Source of the DNA: Clostridium sp. JN-9
Lineage (GTDB): Bacteria > Bacillota > Clostridia > Clostridiales > Clostridiaceae
Direction: 5' to 3'
Length of the DNA stretch: 64,000 bases
NCBI RefSeq assembly: GCF_004103695.1
Contig: NZ_CP035280.1
Coordinates: 2,666,001-2,730,000 of the forward strand
Made by a program: the position numbers and the translations under genes. The notes beneath the pieces are model-generated. The model was not told the DNA's origin, did not search any database, and worked only from the letters and a program-made list of their open reading frames with translations. Position 1 is the first letter of the stretch. The number at the start of each line of letters is the position of its first letter. Below are positions 19,547 through 27,063 of the stretch, one piece after another.

Positions 19547-20620
19547 TTATAGTAATGATTTATCAGGTGTTACAATAATTTTAACCTGCTTTTTCTTCTC
19601 TGGACCTGTTAAAGTTCCAAAGCCCTGCTCAACAATATCATCCAAAGCTATTCTCTTAGTAATATACCCTTCTGCTTTTATTCTTTTATCTGCCATTAAT
19701 GCTATAGTTGATGGAAACTCGTGTCTATATGCTAATGTGCCCACGATTTTCTTCTCCTGAAAAACTAATACATTTGGATTAATTTTTACAGGGCCTTCCC
19801 AAATGCTGGTTACTACCATGGTGCCTTCAAATTTTATGCTTTCAAGTCCAACATCCAGACCTATCTGTGAACCTGTGGTTTCAAAGCATACGTCAACTCC
19901 AACTCCTGATGTTAGTTTTTTAACCTCTTCAGGAATATTTACTTCATTTGGATCTAAAACCACATCTGCTCCTGATCTTTTTGCATATTCCTGTCTTATG
20001 GATTTTCTCTGTAAAACTACAATTAATCTTGCACCTGCTGCTTTTAAGCATTCTATGGTTGCAAGTCCTATTGGTCCTGCTCCAAGAACTAATGCAGTGT
20101 CACCAGCCCTAAACTTTCCAACCCTTACTGAATGCAGTGCAACAGCAATAGGCTCAATTAGAGCAGCCTGTTCATAAGACATATTATCTGGAATTTTATG
20201 CACGAATTCTGATGGGAATACAGTATATTCTGCAAGTCCACCGCCGCTTCCGCATAAGCCATGGAATCCCAATGACGAGCATAAATTATATTTACCTTCT
20301 CTGCAAGCTGGACATTCTCCGCAAGCCACAATAGGTTCTACAACTACTCTGTCTCCAGCCTTTATATTTTTAACTCCTTCTCCTACTTCAACAACTTCCC
20401 CTGAAAATTCATGTCCTAAAACAACAGGAGCTGTGGTTCCGCTTAATGGATGTGGCTGCCCTACTGGAATAAAGATAGGTCCTCCTAAATATTCATGTAA
20501 ATCTGAACCACATATCCCACACCATTTAACTTTAATTTTTACTGAACCAGAAGTTACTTTTGGCTCATCAATTTCCTCAACCCTTACATCTTTTTTATCA
20601 TACCATAATGCTGCTTTCAT
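19547..20620 (-). CDS. bdhA: zinc-dependent 2,3-butanediol/sorbitol-type dehydrogenase
   Basis: This 357-residue medium-chain dehydrogenase has the catalytic zinc ligands in KWCGICGSDLHEY (Cys-37 region) and GHEFSGEVV (His-70 region). The structural-zinc cysteines are in VACGECPACREGKYNLC and the NAD(P) Rossmann motif is VLGAGPIGLATIECLKAAGA. The family interconverts acetoin and 2,3-butanediol. From memory it closely resembles clostridial (R,R)-2,3-butanediol dehydrogenases. A sigma-54 promoter and an activator gene lie directly upstream, fitting induction by acetoin or a related metabolite. The precise substrate is inferred. Confidence 0.88.
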   Translation of the reverse strand: MKAALWYDKKDVRVEEIDEPKVTSGSVKIKVKWCGICGSDLHEYLGGPIFIPVGQPHPLSGTTAPVVLGHEFSGEVVEVGEGVKNIKAGDRVVVEPIVACGECPACREGKYNLCSSLGFHGLCGSGGGLAEYTVFPSEFVHKIPDNMSYEQAALIEPIAVALHSVRVGKFRAGDTALVLGAGPIGLATIECLKAAGARLIVVLQRKSIRQEYAKRSGADVVLDPNEVNIPEEVKKLTSGVGVDVCFETTGSQIGLDVGLESIKFEGTMVVTSIWEGPVKINPNVLVFQEKKIVGTLAYRHEFPSTIALMADKRIKAEGYITKRIALDDIVEQGFGTLTGPEKKKQVKIIVTPDKSLL

Positions 20621-20662
20621 AAAAAAATCCTCCTTATACTATTAGTGATGCAAAATATAAAA

Positions 20663-20677
20663 GCAATTTTCATGCCA
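20663..20677 (-). promoter_or_regulatory. sigma-54 (-24/-12) promoter of the dehydrogenase
   Basis: On the minus strand the sequence reads TGGCATGAAAATTGC. The invariant GG and GC are exactly 10 bp apart as required for sigma-54, and the match to TGGCACG-N4-TTGC is one base short of perfect. It lies about 45-60 bp before the dehydrogenase ATG. Confidence 0.82.
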
Positions 20678-20711
20678 GCTCAAATGCTGGATGTTTGTTT
20701 GTTTTTTAACT

Positions 20712-20760
20712 ATCAATTCTCATGAATGAGAATATATTTGTATCATTTATGAGAATTGAT
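20712..20760. promoter_or_regulatory. upstream activator site for the sigma-54 activator
   Basis: Three copies of an ATTCTCAT-type half-site are present. Two form the near-palindrome ATTCTCAT-GA-ATGAGAAT (20716-20733), and a third, inverted, sits at 20749-20756. The outer arms ATCAATTCTCAT (20712-20723) and ATGAGAATTGAT (20749-20760) are exact inverted repeats. The cluster is 35-100 bp upstream of the -24/-12 promoter, in the right place for an enhancer-binding protein. Confidence 0.72.
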
Positions 20761-20784
20761 TTATTTTGTATATATGGTGAATTA

Positions 20785-22692
20785 CTATAACAGATTATAT
20801 TTTTTTATTTTTCTATATATTGTAGCCCGGCTTATTCCAAGAAGCTTTGCTGCATTTGCAATATTATAATTAGTTTTATTAAGAGCTGTTTTTATATTTT
20901 CTCTTTCAATAGTATTCATATTAATAAAATTATCATCAGGCTGGTATTTATTCTGATTTAATATGCCATTATCAATTAATTCCTGTGCTGTAATAACATT
21001 TCCTTCGCTTAAGTAATATGATCTTTCTACTATATTTTCAAGTTCACGCACATTGCCAGGCCAATTATATTCTGTTAAAGTTTTCATAAACTTTGAGTCA
21101 ATAACCTTGTTTTTACCATTATGAATATTTAATCTGTTAATAAAATACTGTGAAAGCAATTCTATATCCCCTTTTCTTTCATTGAGGGGAATAATTTTAA
21201 TATTCATCACATTAATTCTATAAAACAGGTCCTCTCTGAAATTTTTATTAATAACTTCCTTTTTTAAATTTCTGTTTGTGGCAGCTATAATTCTAATATT
21301 AAGTTTCCTTTCATAGTTTCCCCCTACCCTTATTACAGTTTTATTATCCAGAACTCTTAATAATTTTGACTGCATATCTAAAGGCAGTTCACCTATTTCA
21401 TCAAGAAAAATTGTGCCTTCATCTGCTAATTCAAATTTACCTGCATGGCCTTCACTGGCTGCACCGGTAAAAGCACCCTTTTCATATCCGTACAGTTCAC
21501 TTTCCATTAATTCCTTTGGTATGGAAGCACAGTTTACTGCAACAAATGGGCCATCTTTATTACTATAATTATGGATGGCCTGAGCAAATAATTCCTTTCC
21601 TGTGCCGCTGTTTCCCTCAATAATAACATTACAATTACTTAAAGCTGCCTTTTTAGAATAATCAATAATTTTTATCATTTCTTTATCTTTGGTAATTATG
21701 TCACTGAAGCTGTAAGCTGCATTAAAACCTACTACTTTATTTACGAATTTATTAATATTTTTTATAGTTTTAAATGTTATCACTGTACCGATATTTATAT
21801 TATTATTTACTATTGGTACAGCATTCATACTACATTTTATTCTTTTATTCTTTTTTTTATAAAAATCACAGTACATATTATAATATGGTTTTTCTCCATG
21901 CTCTAAACTATTTATAAAATCTACATCTTTTATTACCTGATTTATATTAATATCTATTATTTCATCTCTTGTATATTCTAAAATACTGCAGGCATTTTCA
22001 TTGACCTTTATTATTTTTAGTTCATGATCCAATATTAACATTCCATCTGATATTGATTGAAAAGTAGCATTTAATAAATTATTTGATACAGAAAATGCTA
22101 ATTGTTTTTCAATTGAAAATGCACCTGTAAGTACCATACCCAATGTATGGCTGTGTGCGCCATTGTAATTACCAGACATATCTAAGCATCCAATAATATT
22201 TCTGTTTTCATCGTGTATTGTGGCAGCGGAGCATGACCATTTATGGTGTTTCTTACAATAGTGCTCTGCTGCAATAGTCTGAATTGGCTCATCCATATAC
22301 AATGCAGTACCTATAGCATTTGTTCCAACTTCCCTTTCCGTCCAAAGAGCACCTTTTATAAAATTTAATTCATTTGCCATTTCCATAACATTTTCATCAC
22401 CTAATACTTCAAGAAGGCATCCCGTATTATCAGTTAATATTATAGAAAATCCAGAGCCAGCTACAGTTTTATACATTTCCTCCATTATGGGTTTAGCTAC
22501 CAACAACAGCTGCTGATTTTGTACAGTTTTTTTAGATAATACATCAGGTGGTACTTTTCTTCCTATTCCCCCATTGTAATCAACATTGTATTTTTTGCAT
22601 CTTATCCATGAATCTGCAATGCTTTTTCTAACATTTTTATTAATTACTCCTGTGTTTATAAATTCTTCTAAATATTTTTTAGTATTAAACAT
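20785..22692 (-). CDS. sigma-54-dependent transcriptional activator (AcoR-like)
   Basis: This enhancer-binding protein of about 635 residues has a GAF-like sensor (about 50-190), a PAS domain (about 205-310), a sigma-54 AAA+ domain and a C-terminal Fis-type HTH (NAAKLLGISRATIYRKIKKY). The AAA+ domain shows Walker A GNSGTGKE, the GAFTGA loop that contacts sigma-54, and Walker B TIFLDEIGELP. No receiver domain is present, so it probably senses a small molecule directly, as AcoR-type proteins do with acetoin. The longest frame starts at 22725; I prefer the ATG at 22692 because the GGAGG site sits inside the longer version, though its spacing (15 nt) is long. It likely activates the next gene, bdhA. 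Confidence 0.9.
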   Translation of the reverse strand: MFNTKKYLEEFINTGVINKNVRKSIADSWIRCKKYNVDYNGGIGRKVPPDVLSKKTVQNQQLLLVAKPIMEEMYKTVAGSGFSIILTDNTGCLLEVLGDENVMEMANELNFIKGALWTEREVGTNAIGTALYMDEPIQTIAAEHYCKKHHKWSCSAATIHDENRNIIGCLDMSGNYNGAHSHTLGMVLTGAFSIEKQLAFSVSNNLLNATFQSISDGMLILDHELKIIKVNENACSILEYTRDEIIDININQVIKDVDFINSLEHGEKPYYNMYCDFYKKKNKRIKCSMNAVPIVNNNINIGTVITFKTIKNINKFVNKVVGFNAAYSFSDIITKDKEMIKIIDYSKKAALSNCNVIIEGNSGTGKELFAQAIHNYSNKDGPFVAVNCASIPKELMESELYGYEKGAFTGAASEGHAGKFELADEGTIFLDEIGELPLDMQSKLLRVLDNKTVIRVGGNYERKLNIRIIAATNRNLKKEVINKNFREDLFYRINVMNIKIIPLNERKGDIELLSQYFINRLNIHNGKNKVIDSKFMKTLTEYNWPGNVRELENIVERSYYLSEGNVITAQELIDNGILNQNKYQPDDNFINMNTIERENIKTALNKTNYNIANAAKLLGISRATIYRKIKKYNLL

Positions 22693-22811
22693 ATAATTAT
22701 TTGTTATCCTCCGTATATAGTACATATATTATATCATTTATGCCTGTGGATCTAAGATGGAACATCTTTACAACATTGTAATAACTGATCATTATTTAAT
22801 AATGTGAGAAA

Positions 22812-22850
22812 ATAAAATTGCCGACAGTTATTTTCCGTCAGCAATTTTAT
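22812..22850 (-). terminator. hairpin downstream of the first rubrerythrin gene
   Basis: The stem ATAAAATTGC-C-GAC / GTC-A-GCAATTTTAT with a loop of about 11 nt has its T-rich arm acting as the U-tract on the minus strand. It lies 56 bp after the rubrerythrin stop and is the likely terminator. Confidence 0.7.
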
Positions 22851-22905
22851 ATTAATAACAATAGTTATTAACCAACTATTAAATTTTTCATATCAGATTT
22901 AAATA

Positions 22906-23451
22906 TTAACCAAAGTATCTTTCCAGCAGACCTTTAAATGCTCTTCCGTGTCTAGCTTCATCTTTGCACATTTCATGAACTGTATCGTGAATTGCATCGT
23001 AATTTAATTTCTTAGCTAATGTTGCTAAGTCTTTCTTGCCCTGGCATGCTCCATGCTCAGCATTAACTCTCATTTCAAGATTCTTCTTTGTGCTGTCTGT
23101 TACTACTTCTCCAAGCATTTCTGCAAATTTTGATGCATGCTCTGCTTCTTCAAAAGCTATTCTCTTATAAGCTTCTGCTACTTCTGGATATCCTTCTCTG
23201 TCTGCCTGTCTACTCATAGCTAAATACATTCCAACCTCTGAACATTCACCTGTGAAGTTTGCTCTTAATCCTTCTAAAACTTCTTTGTCAACACCTTTTG
23301 CAACTCCTACTTTGTGCTCATCTGCAAAGGTCATTTCATCATCTTTTTTCTCAACAAATTTATCACTTGGAGCTCCGCATACAGGGCATTTCTCTGGTGC
23401 TTTCTCTCCTTCATAAACATAACCACATACTGAACATACAAATTTTTTCAT
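22906..23451 (-). CDS. rbr: rubrerythrin, rubredoxin-first (reverse) type, copy 1
   Basis: The 181-residue protein begins with a rubredoxin domain ([14 protein letters not shown] and CPVCGAP, residues 5-26). A ferritin-like four-helix domain follows, with di-iron ligands in [34 protein letters not shown] and [11 protein letters not shown]. This 'reverse' order is the clostridial peroxide-reducing rubrerythrin, a cytoplasmic enzyme that uses NADH-derived electrons to detoxify H2O2 and O2. A second, almost identical gene lies at 28473-29018. A PerR-like palindrome precedes the gene. GGAGGAATTAAAA ribosome site. Confidence 0.95.
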   Translation of the reverse strand: MKKFVCSVCGYVYEGEKAPEKCPVCGAPSDKFVEKKDDEMTFADEHKVGVAKGVDKEVLEGLRANFTGECSEVGMYLAMSRQADREGYPEVAEAYKRIAFEEAEHASKFAEMLGEVVTDSTKKNLEMRVNAEHGACQGKKDLATLAKKLNYDAIHDTVHEMCKDEARHGRAFKGLLERYFG

Positions 23452-23497
23452 TTTTAATTCCTCCTAAAAACTATTTTCTTTACAATTCTTATTATAT

Positions 23498-23512
23498 AAT
23501 AATAATTATTAA
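23498..23512. promoter_or_regulatory. PerR-box-like palindrome upstream of rubrerythrin
   Basis: TAATAATAATTATTA is a perfect palindrome around its centre and matches the PerR consensus TTATAAT-N-ATTATAA at 12 of 14 positions. Reverse rubrerythrin is a known PerR target in clostridia. In AT-rich DNA such matches arise by chance, so the call is tentative. Confidence 0.45.
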
Positions 23513-23559
23513 ATATCAATACCTTTTTTATAATTTATAAAAAAATCTTCAATTATTGA

Positions 23560-24849
23560 TTATTGATCTTTCCTTATTACATTGGTATCTTTTATCATTA
23601 CCCATCCTTTATAATAATCACAAATTTTCATTTTATCAGGGACCTTTGCAGATTGTTCAAGTGCATTTTTTGCCGTTAACTTGTTTATAGGAGAATCATT
23701 ACCGCTAAAATTAAAAAACACTACTGCTTCTTTACTCTGAGAATATTTATCCATAAGAAAATACATGTTACTTAAATCTATATCCCCCTTAAATACATAC
23801 TTAATAGGATATACCTTATTCTTTAAATATGTATTTGAATTATTTATAGCAGTGGCAAAATTATCAAAAATTAATTTATTTGTGCACACATGTGCAGAAC
23901 CCCACTGTCCATAATATTTCCCCTTAGGGACAATGCTATTTATATACATGAAATTTTTAATTATCTGCTTTTCCCGTACTTCGTAAAATTTTATATCTTT
24001 TGAATTTTGACCTGACTCAATGTAAGCATTGAACCCAACAACCAGTCCATCACATATCATTTTAAAGTCTGAAAAGTCTTCACCTAAAAATTCTCTATAG
24101 TCCTTTTCATTTTTCTCCATATCTGTCTTTAATTCTATGCTGAATTGATAAATAGGATTATCCTTATTAGTATCGAAACTATTAAATTTGTTATTATTTA
24201 CATTTTCCCTAAGTTCCTTCAATAAGGGCAGTGTGGCAGGTATGGACTTATCTGTCATCATAATATTCATACACTTTACGGCAGATGGAGGTATAGTTTC
24301 AACATCTAAACCTATAACTTTGAAACGCTTATCTTTATCGAGGCTTAAATAAAAATTCCTTATTTCCTTCCATGCAGCATCATATTTTGTATACTTTAAA
24401 CTGTTATTATCCCATCCGTCAGCTAATTGCCTTAGCAAACTATCATCACCAGTGGTCAAATACTTGTTATACAGCCATCCTTCACTATGGGTTATCTCAG
24501 GTATGAAATACTTTATTCCTGCATTTTGTACAAAATATTTTAAAAACTTTACTTCTAAAGGCATATCAACAGTATATCCATGTTCCTCTCCAGTTAAAAA
24601 GACTTCATAATTGTCTAAGTATTTATTTAAAAATTCTAACTTAGGAGCATCAAGGTTGTTTGTATATATTGGTTCCTGATTACTTTTTATAAAATTCTGT
24701 GACGCTTTATCTTTAGATAAGTTGTCCATAAATGAATCAAAATTATTCACATTTTCTTTTGATTTAGCATTATTTACAGATGCACATCCACTTAATAATT
24801 GGGTTGTAATTATTAAGGTCATGGCTAAAGCCATATATTTACGTTTCAT
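23560..24849 (-). CDS. lipoprotein with erythromycin-esterase/ChaN-like domain
   Basis: The 429-residue protein starts MKRKYMALAMTLIITTQLLSGC, a lipoprotein signal with Cys22, so it should be anchored outside the membrane. The body contains YEVFLTGEEHGYTVDMPLEVKFLKYF, YFIPEITHSEGWLYNKYLTTGD and RFKVIGLDVE. The pattern GE-x-HG, a following acidic residue and xGLDxE recalls the erythromycin esterase / ChaN / TIKI-like fold. I cannot assign a substrate. Its promoter motif and leader are shared with the signalling-peptide gene at 26683-26850, suggesting it belongs to that regulon. GGGGGATG ribosome region. Confidence 0.65.
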   Translation of the reverse strand: MKRKYMALAMTLIITTQLLSGCASVNNAKSKENVNNFDSFMDNLSKDKASQNFIKSNQEPIYTNNLDAPKLEFLNKYLDNYEVFLTGEEHGYTVDMPLEVKFLKYFVQNAGIKYFIPEITHSEGWLYNKYLTTGDDSLLRQLADGWDNNSLKYTKYDAAWKEIRNFYLSLDKDKRFKVIGLDVETIPPSAVKCMNIMMTDKSIPATLPLLKELRENVNNNKFNSFDTNKDNPIYQFSIELKTDMEKNEKDYREFLGEDFSDFKMICDGLVVGFNAYIESGQNSKDIKFYEVREKQIIKNFMYINSIVPKGKYYGQWGSAHVCTNKLIFDNFATAINNSNTYLKNKVYPIKYVFKGDIDLSNMYFLMDKYSQSKEAVVFFNFSGNDSPINKLTAKNALEQSAKVPDKMKICDYYKGWVMIKDTNVIRKDQ

Positions 24850-24867
24850 ATACCATCATCCCCCGCA

Positions 24868-24890
24868 GTATATTTAATATCATTATTCTA
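24868..24890 (-). promoter_or_regulatory. shared 23-bp promoter motif, copy 1 (lipoprotein gene)
   Basis: On the minus strand the motif runs TAGAATAATGATATT followed by AAATATAC. The identical 23 bp lies at 26871-26893 ahead of the peptide-precursor gene. It sits 19 bp before the lipoprotein ATG, directly after a hairpin. TATAC near its end could be a -10 element; the conserved upstream part is a candidate regulator site. Confidence 0.65.
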
Positions 24891-24891
24891 G

Positions 24892-24922
24892 AAAAGAGAG
24901 TGCCCAGTACACTCTCCTTTTC
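24892..24922 (-). terminator. hairpin between the 156-aa gene and the lipoprotein gene
   Basis: The arms GAAAAGAGAGTG and CACTCTCCTTTTC form a stem with one bulge and a 7-nt loop. On the minus strand the second arm ends CTCTCTTTTC, so termination of the upstream gene is plausible. The lipoprotein promoter motif starts right after it. Confidence 0.6.
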
Positions 24923-24977
24923 TTTTATGCATAAATCATTCAATCAAATTTTACTTCATATACTAATGAACAAAAAG

Positions 24978-25448
24978 TTATTTACCTTTATATTCATTAT
25001 CTTTATATTTGATAATTGAATTTAGCAAAATTGTATCATAAAATTCTCTACCATCTCCATTAATAGTATACTTAATGCTAACTTTCATTTTAGAATCTTT
25101 AGATATTTTAATATTAGGAATTACATTAAAATTATCTACAATACGCTCATTTGACTTCTCAAAGTTCTTACCACCAGCAAAGTCAGCAATTTTTGTTCCA
25201 TCTATATATACATTAAAATTTATTGAATCTACTTTAGCTTGCTTTTTTAACTTAAATATATATCCATCTTGAACGTATAACTTAGTTCCTATACTTACTA
25301 AAGAGAAATTATCTATATCTATATCATCAGTTAAAATATCTGTTTTGTATATGGTGATTGACCGCTCTTTAAAGAGTAAATACCCCCAAAGTATATTTGA
25401 AAATATCAATATAACAACTAATACAATTAAAATAACTTTTCTTTTCAT
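24978..25448 (-). CDS. membrane-anchored protein of unknown function
   Basis: The 156-residue protein has one N-terminal membrane helix (VILIVLVVILIFSNILWGYLLF, residues 5-26) and an extracytoplasmic domain rich in beta-prone segments. It ends FYDTILLNSIIKYKDNEYKGK. I do not recognise a family. It follows the secreted-protein gene by 31 bp on the same strand, with its own AGGGGACAAGCC ribosome region, so the two are probably one transcript. The MKRK start is shared with the peptide precursor and the lipoprotein of the same cluster. Confidence 0.75.
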   Translation of the reverse strand: MKRKVILIVLVVILIFSNILWGYLLFKERSITIYKTDILTDDIDIDNFSLVSIGTKLYVQDGYIFKLKKQAKVDSINFNVYIDGTKIADFAGGKNFEKSNERIVDNFNVIPNIKISKDSKMKVSIKYTINGDGREFYDTILLNSIIKYKDNEYKGK

Positions 25449-25479
25449 AAGGCTTGTCCCCTATTCGTTTTTATTTAAT

Positions 25480-26319
25480 TTAGTTATATATATTTGATGG
25501 TAATACACTATCAACATAATAGCTATGATTAACTAATGCCAAATAGAGCGACATCGTTGTTCCGACTGGAATAGTTGCTCCTAAAGTTATTCCTTTAGTT
25601 GGCCATGCAACGTTCAAATTTGCATTAGCTTGCCAATAAATCTTTCTCATGGCGGCTCTATTATAAGGAGCTGCAATTTCTTCTACATCCCTAATATTTT
25701 GAATTGATGGTGCTCCATTACAACCTAATCCACTAGCAAATTGATCCCAGCTAGGACCACCATTAAATCTACTTGTATCGTACCTAGATATATAAAAAGT
25801 TGATCTAAAACCAGCAACTATATTGGTGCCTATTGTTTTAGTAACCATATGATCTGTATACTGAGCTCCAAACGAATCAGATATAACAGATAAAGGTCTT
25901 ATTTCTCCTGAGAAGGAATATTTCTGCTTTTGGTTTTCTTGATTTTTTCGCAATTCTTTAGTTTTTTCTGAAGCTTTAGTCTCTATCTTTATAAATGATC
26001 CATCTTCAAACCTGTAATATCTAATATTATCCAATGGGTCATCTATATCAAAGGTATTAAAGCTTGCAGGTATTTCCTTTACTTTATCTGGATTATACGC
26101 ATCCCATAAAATATTCTTGTCCAATTTATCTAATAGTACTTTTTGTTTTTCTTTTGGGACATTATTCTGATCAAAAAACTGTATATATTGTTCTTTAGTT
26201 TCAAATGTTTTAATATTTTTAATGTTATCTTCTGCTTTAACTATTGATGTACTAAATGGTGTTGCTAAAAAAATACTAGCTATTAATATTGAGCTTACCA
26301 AATTTCTAACTTTTTTCAT
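25480..26319 (-). CDS. secreted protein of unknown function
   Basis: I place the start at 26319 (MKKVRNLVSSILIASIFLATPFS), behind GGGGG with nine bases spacing; the longer frame to 26442 adds a basic stretch with no signal character. A cleavable signal peptide ends near VKAED. The mature protein of about 250 residues has a charged first part (TFETKEQYIQFFDQNNVP, KTKELRKNQENQKQK) and an aromatic, glycine-rich C-terminal part with FGAQYTDHMVTKTIG, STFYISRYDT, GLGCNGAP and ITLGATIPVG. No lipobox or wall-anchor motif is visible, so it is probably released. Function is unknown; as part of the peptide-signalling cluster it could be an exported effector. Confidence 0.75.
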   Translation of the reverse strand: MKKVRNLVSSILIASIFLATPFSTSIVKAEDNIKNIKTFETKEQYIQFFDQNNVPKEKQKVLLDKLDKNILWDAYNPDKVKEIPASFNTFDIDDPLDNIRYYRFEDGSFIKIETKASEKTKELRKNQENQKQKYSFSGEIRPLSVISDSFGAQYTDHMVTKTIGTNIVAGFRSTFYISRYDTSRFNGGPSWDQFASGLGCNGAPSIQNIRDVEEIAAPYNRAAMRKIYWQANANLNVAWPTKGITLGATIPVGTTMSLYLALVNHSYYVDSVLPSNIYN

Positions 26320-26682
26320 TATTCTAATCCCCCTATATTTATTTTTGTAACTTGGCTTTACCACGTTTCTACTCCATGGTAAGTATATTGCCCATCTTCC
26401 TCGCCCCCCTTTCAAAACTGGACATAGCTTGTGATGGTACATGTATGCTTACTCAGGTTTCGCATTATGGAATCAAACCTGTTATTAATTTATGTTCTCG
26501 TTCATCAAAAATTTCATCTAATAGTGAATTTGTTAAACTTGATGAAAATAGTATTTTCCACGTTTAATTCATGTATCAAAATCAAAATACCTAAGATAGT
26601 AAAACCAATAACTATGGATGTGATTAATATTAAACTGATGTTCCTAATTTTTTAGTAATATTAATCTAGCTTTTCTTTTAAA
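26320..26682. other. 363-bp spacer with a probable decayed small gene
   Basis: On the minus strand from about 26660 one frame reads RNISLILITSIVIGFTILG and continues into LNVENTIFIKFNKF before a stop. It has a membrane-helix character but no start codon: a TAA stands just before KIRN. A shifted frame continues LLDEIFDEREHKLITGLIP and then stops at about 26468. Together they look like a frameshifted relic of a small membrane protein. The GC-richer part 26345-26450 matches nothing I recognise and should contain the promoter of the secreted-protein gene. Confidence 0.4.
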
Positions 26683-26850
26683 TTAAAAACGATTCCGATA
26701 AATTTTAATGCCACTTATAACAGCTATAGGCTCCTTATCTTCAATACAATATTTTTTTATTATTTGATTATTATTTTTAGCCATTGAGCCAAGTAACAAG
26801 CTAAAAATTGCTATTGTAACAATAGAAAAAACAATGAATTTACGCTTCAT
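26683..26850 (-). CDS. candidate signalling-peptide precursor (RRNPP pre-pro-peptide)
   Basis: This 55-codon gene has an excellent ribosome site (GGAGGGTGATAT before ATG) and the product begins MKRKFIVFSIVTIAIFSLLLG. That is a short basic start followed by a hydrophobic segment typical of Sec export. A polar linker (SMAKNNNQIIKKYCIEDKE) and the C-terminal tail PIAVISGIKIYRNRF follow. Size, signal peptide, C-terminal tail and position divergent to an HTH+TPR regulator at 27064 match the arrangement of Phr/NprX/QssP-type pheromone genes, whose tail is cut outside the cell and re-imported, often by Opp. Which residues form the mature peptide is not known. The promoter motif is shared with the lipoprotein gene at 24849. 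Confidence 0.78.
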   Translation of the reverse strand: MKRKFIVFSIVTIAIFSLLLGSMAKNNNQIIKKYCIEDKEPIAVISGIKIYRNRF

Positions 26851-26870
26851 ATATCACCCTCCTCTCTTCT

Positions 26871-26893
26871 GTATATTTAATATCATTATTCTA
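26871..26893 (-). promoter_or_regulatory. shared 23-bp promoter motif, copy 2 (peptide gene)
   Basis: The motif is identical over 23 bp to 24868-24890, and the leaders between motif and start codon are also related (both end in TATATCA/TATACCA next to the start, and both genes begin MKRK). It lies 20 bp before the peptide ATG. This suggests duplication of a promoter plus leader and common control. Confidence 0.68.
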
Positions 26894-26964
26894 CAATATT
26901 TACATATGATAGTAAAACATCTATAATTTACATTGAAGTGTAATATTTAATTTGCATTAGAATT

Positions 26965-27008
26965 AAAACCATTTAGGACAAACATGCTTATGTTTTAACC
27001 ATGGTTTT
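26965..27008. promoter_or_regulatory. nested inverted repeat upstream of the RRNPP-type regulator
   Basis: The outer arms AAAACCAT (26965-26972) and ATGGTTTT (27001-27008) enclose the inner arms AAACAT (26980-26985) and ATGTTT (26990-26995). It is centred about 75 bp before the regulator start, in the divergent promoter region, and could be an operator. Confidence 0.5.
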
Positions 27009-27063
27009 ATATAAAAATTAGAAATGTTATTTTAAATTACATTTTTGCAAGGAGGATACTAAC

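Noticed and set aside
26320-26442. N-terminal extension of the secreted protein (MYHHKLCPVLKGG...)
   Set aside because: It would hide the signal peptide and has no ribosome site; a GGGGG site precedes the ATG at 26319.
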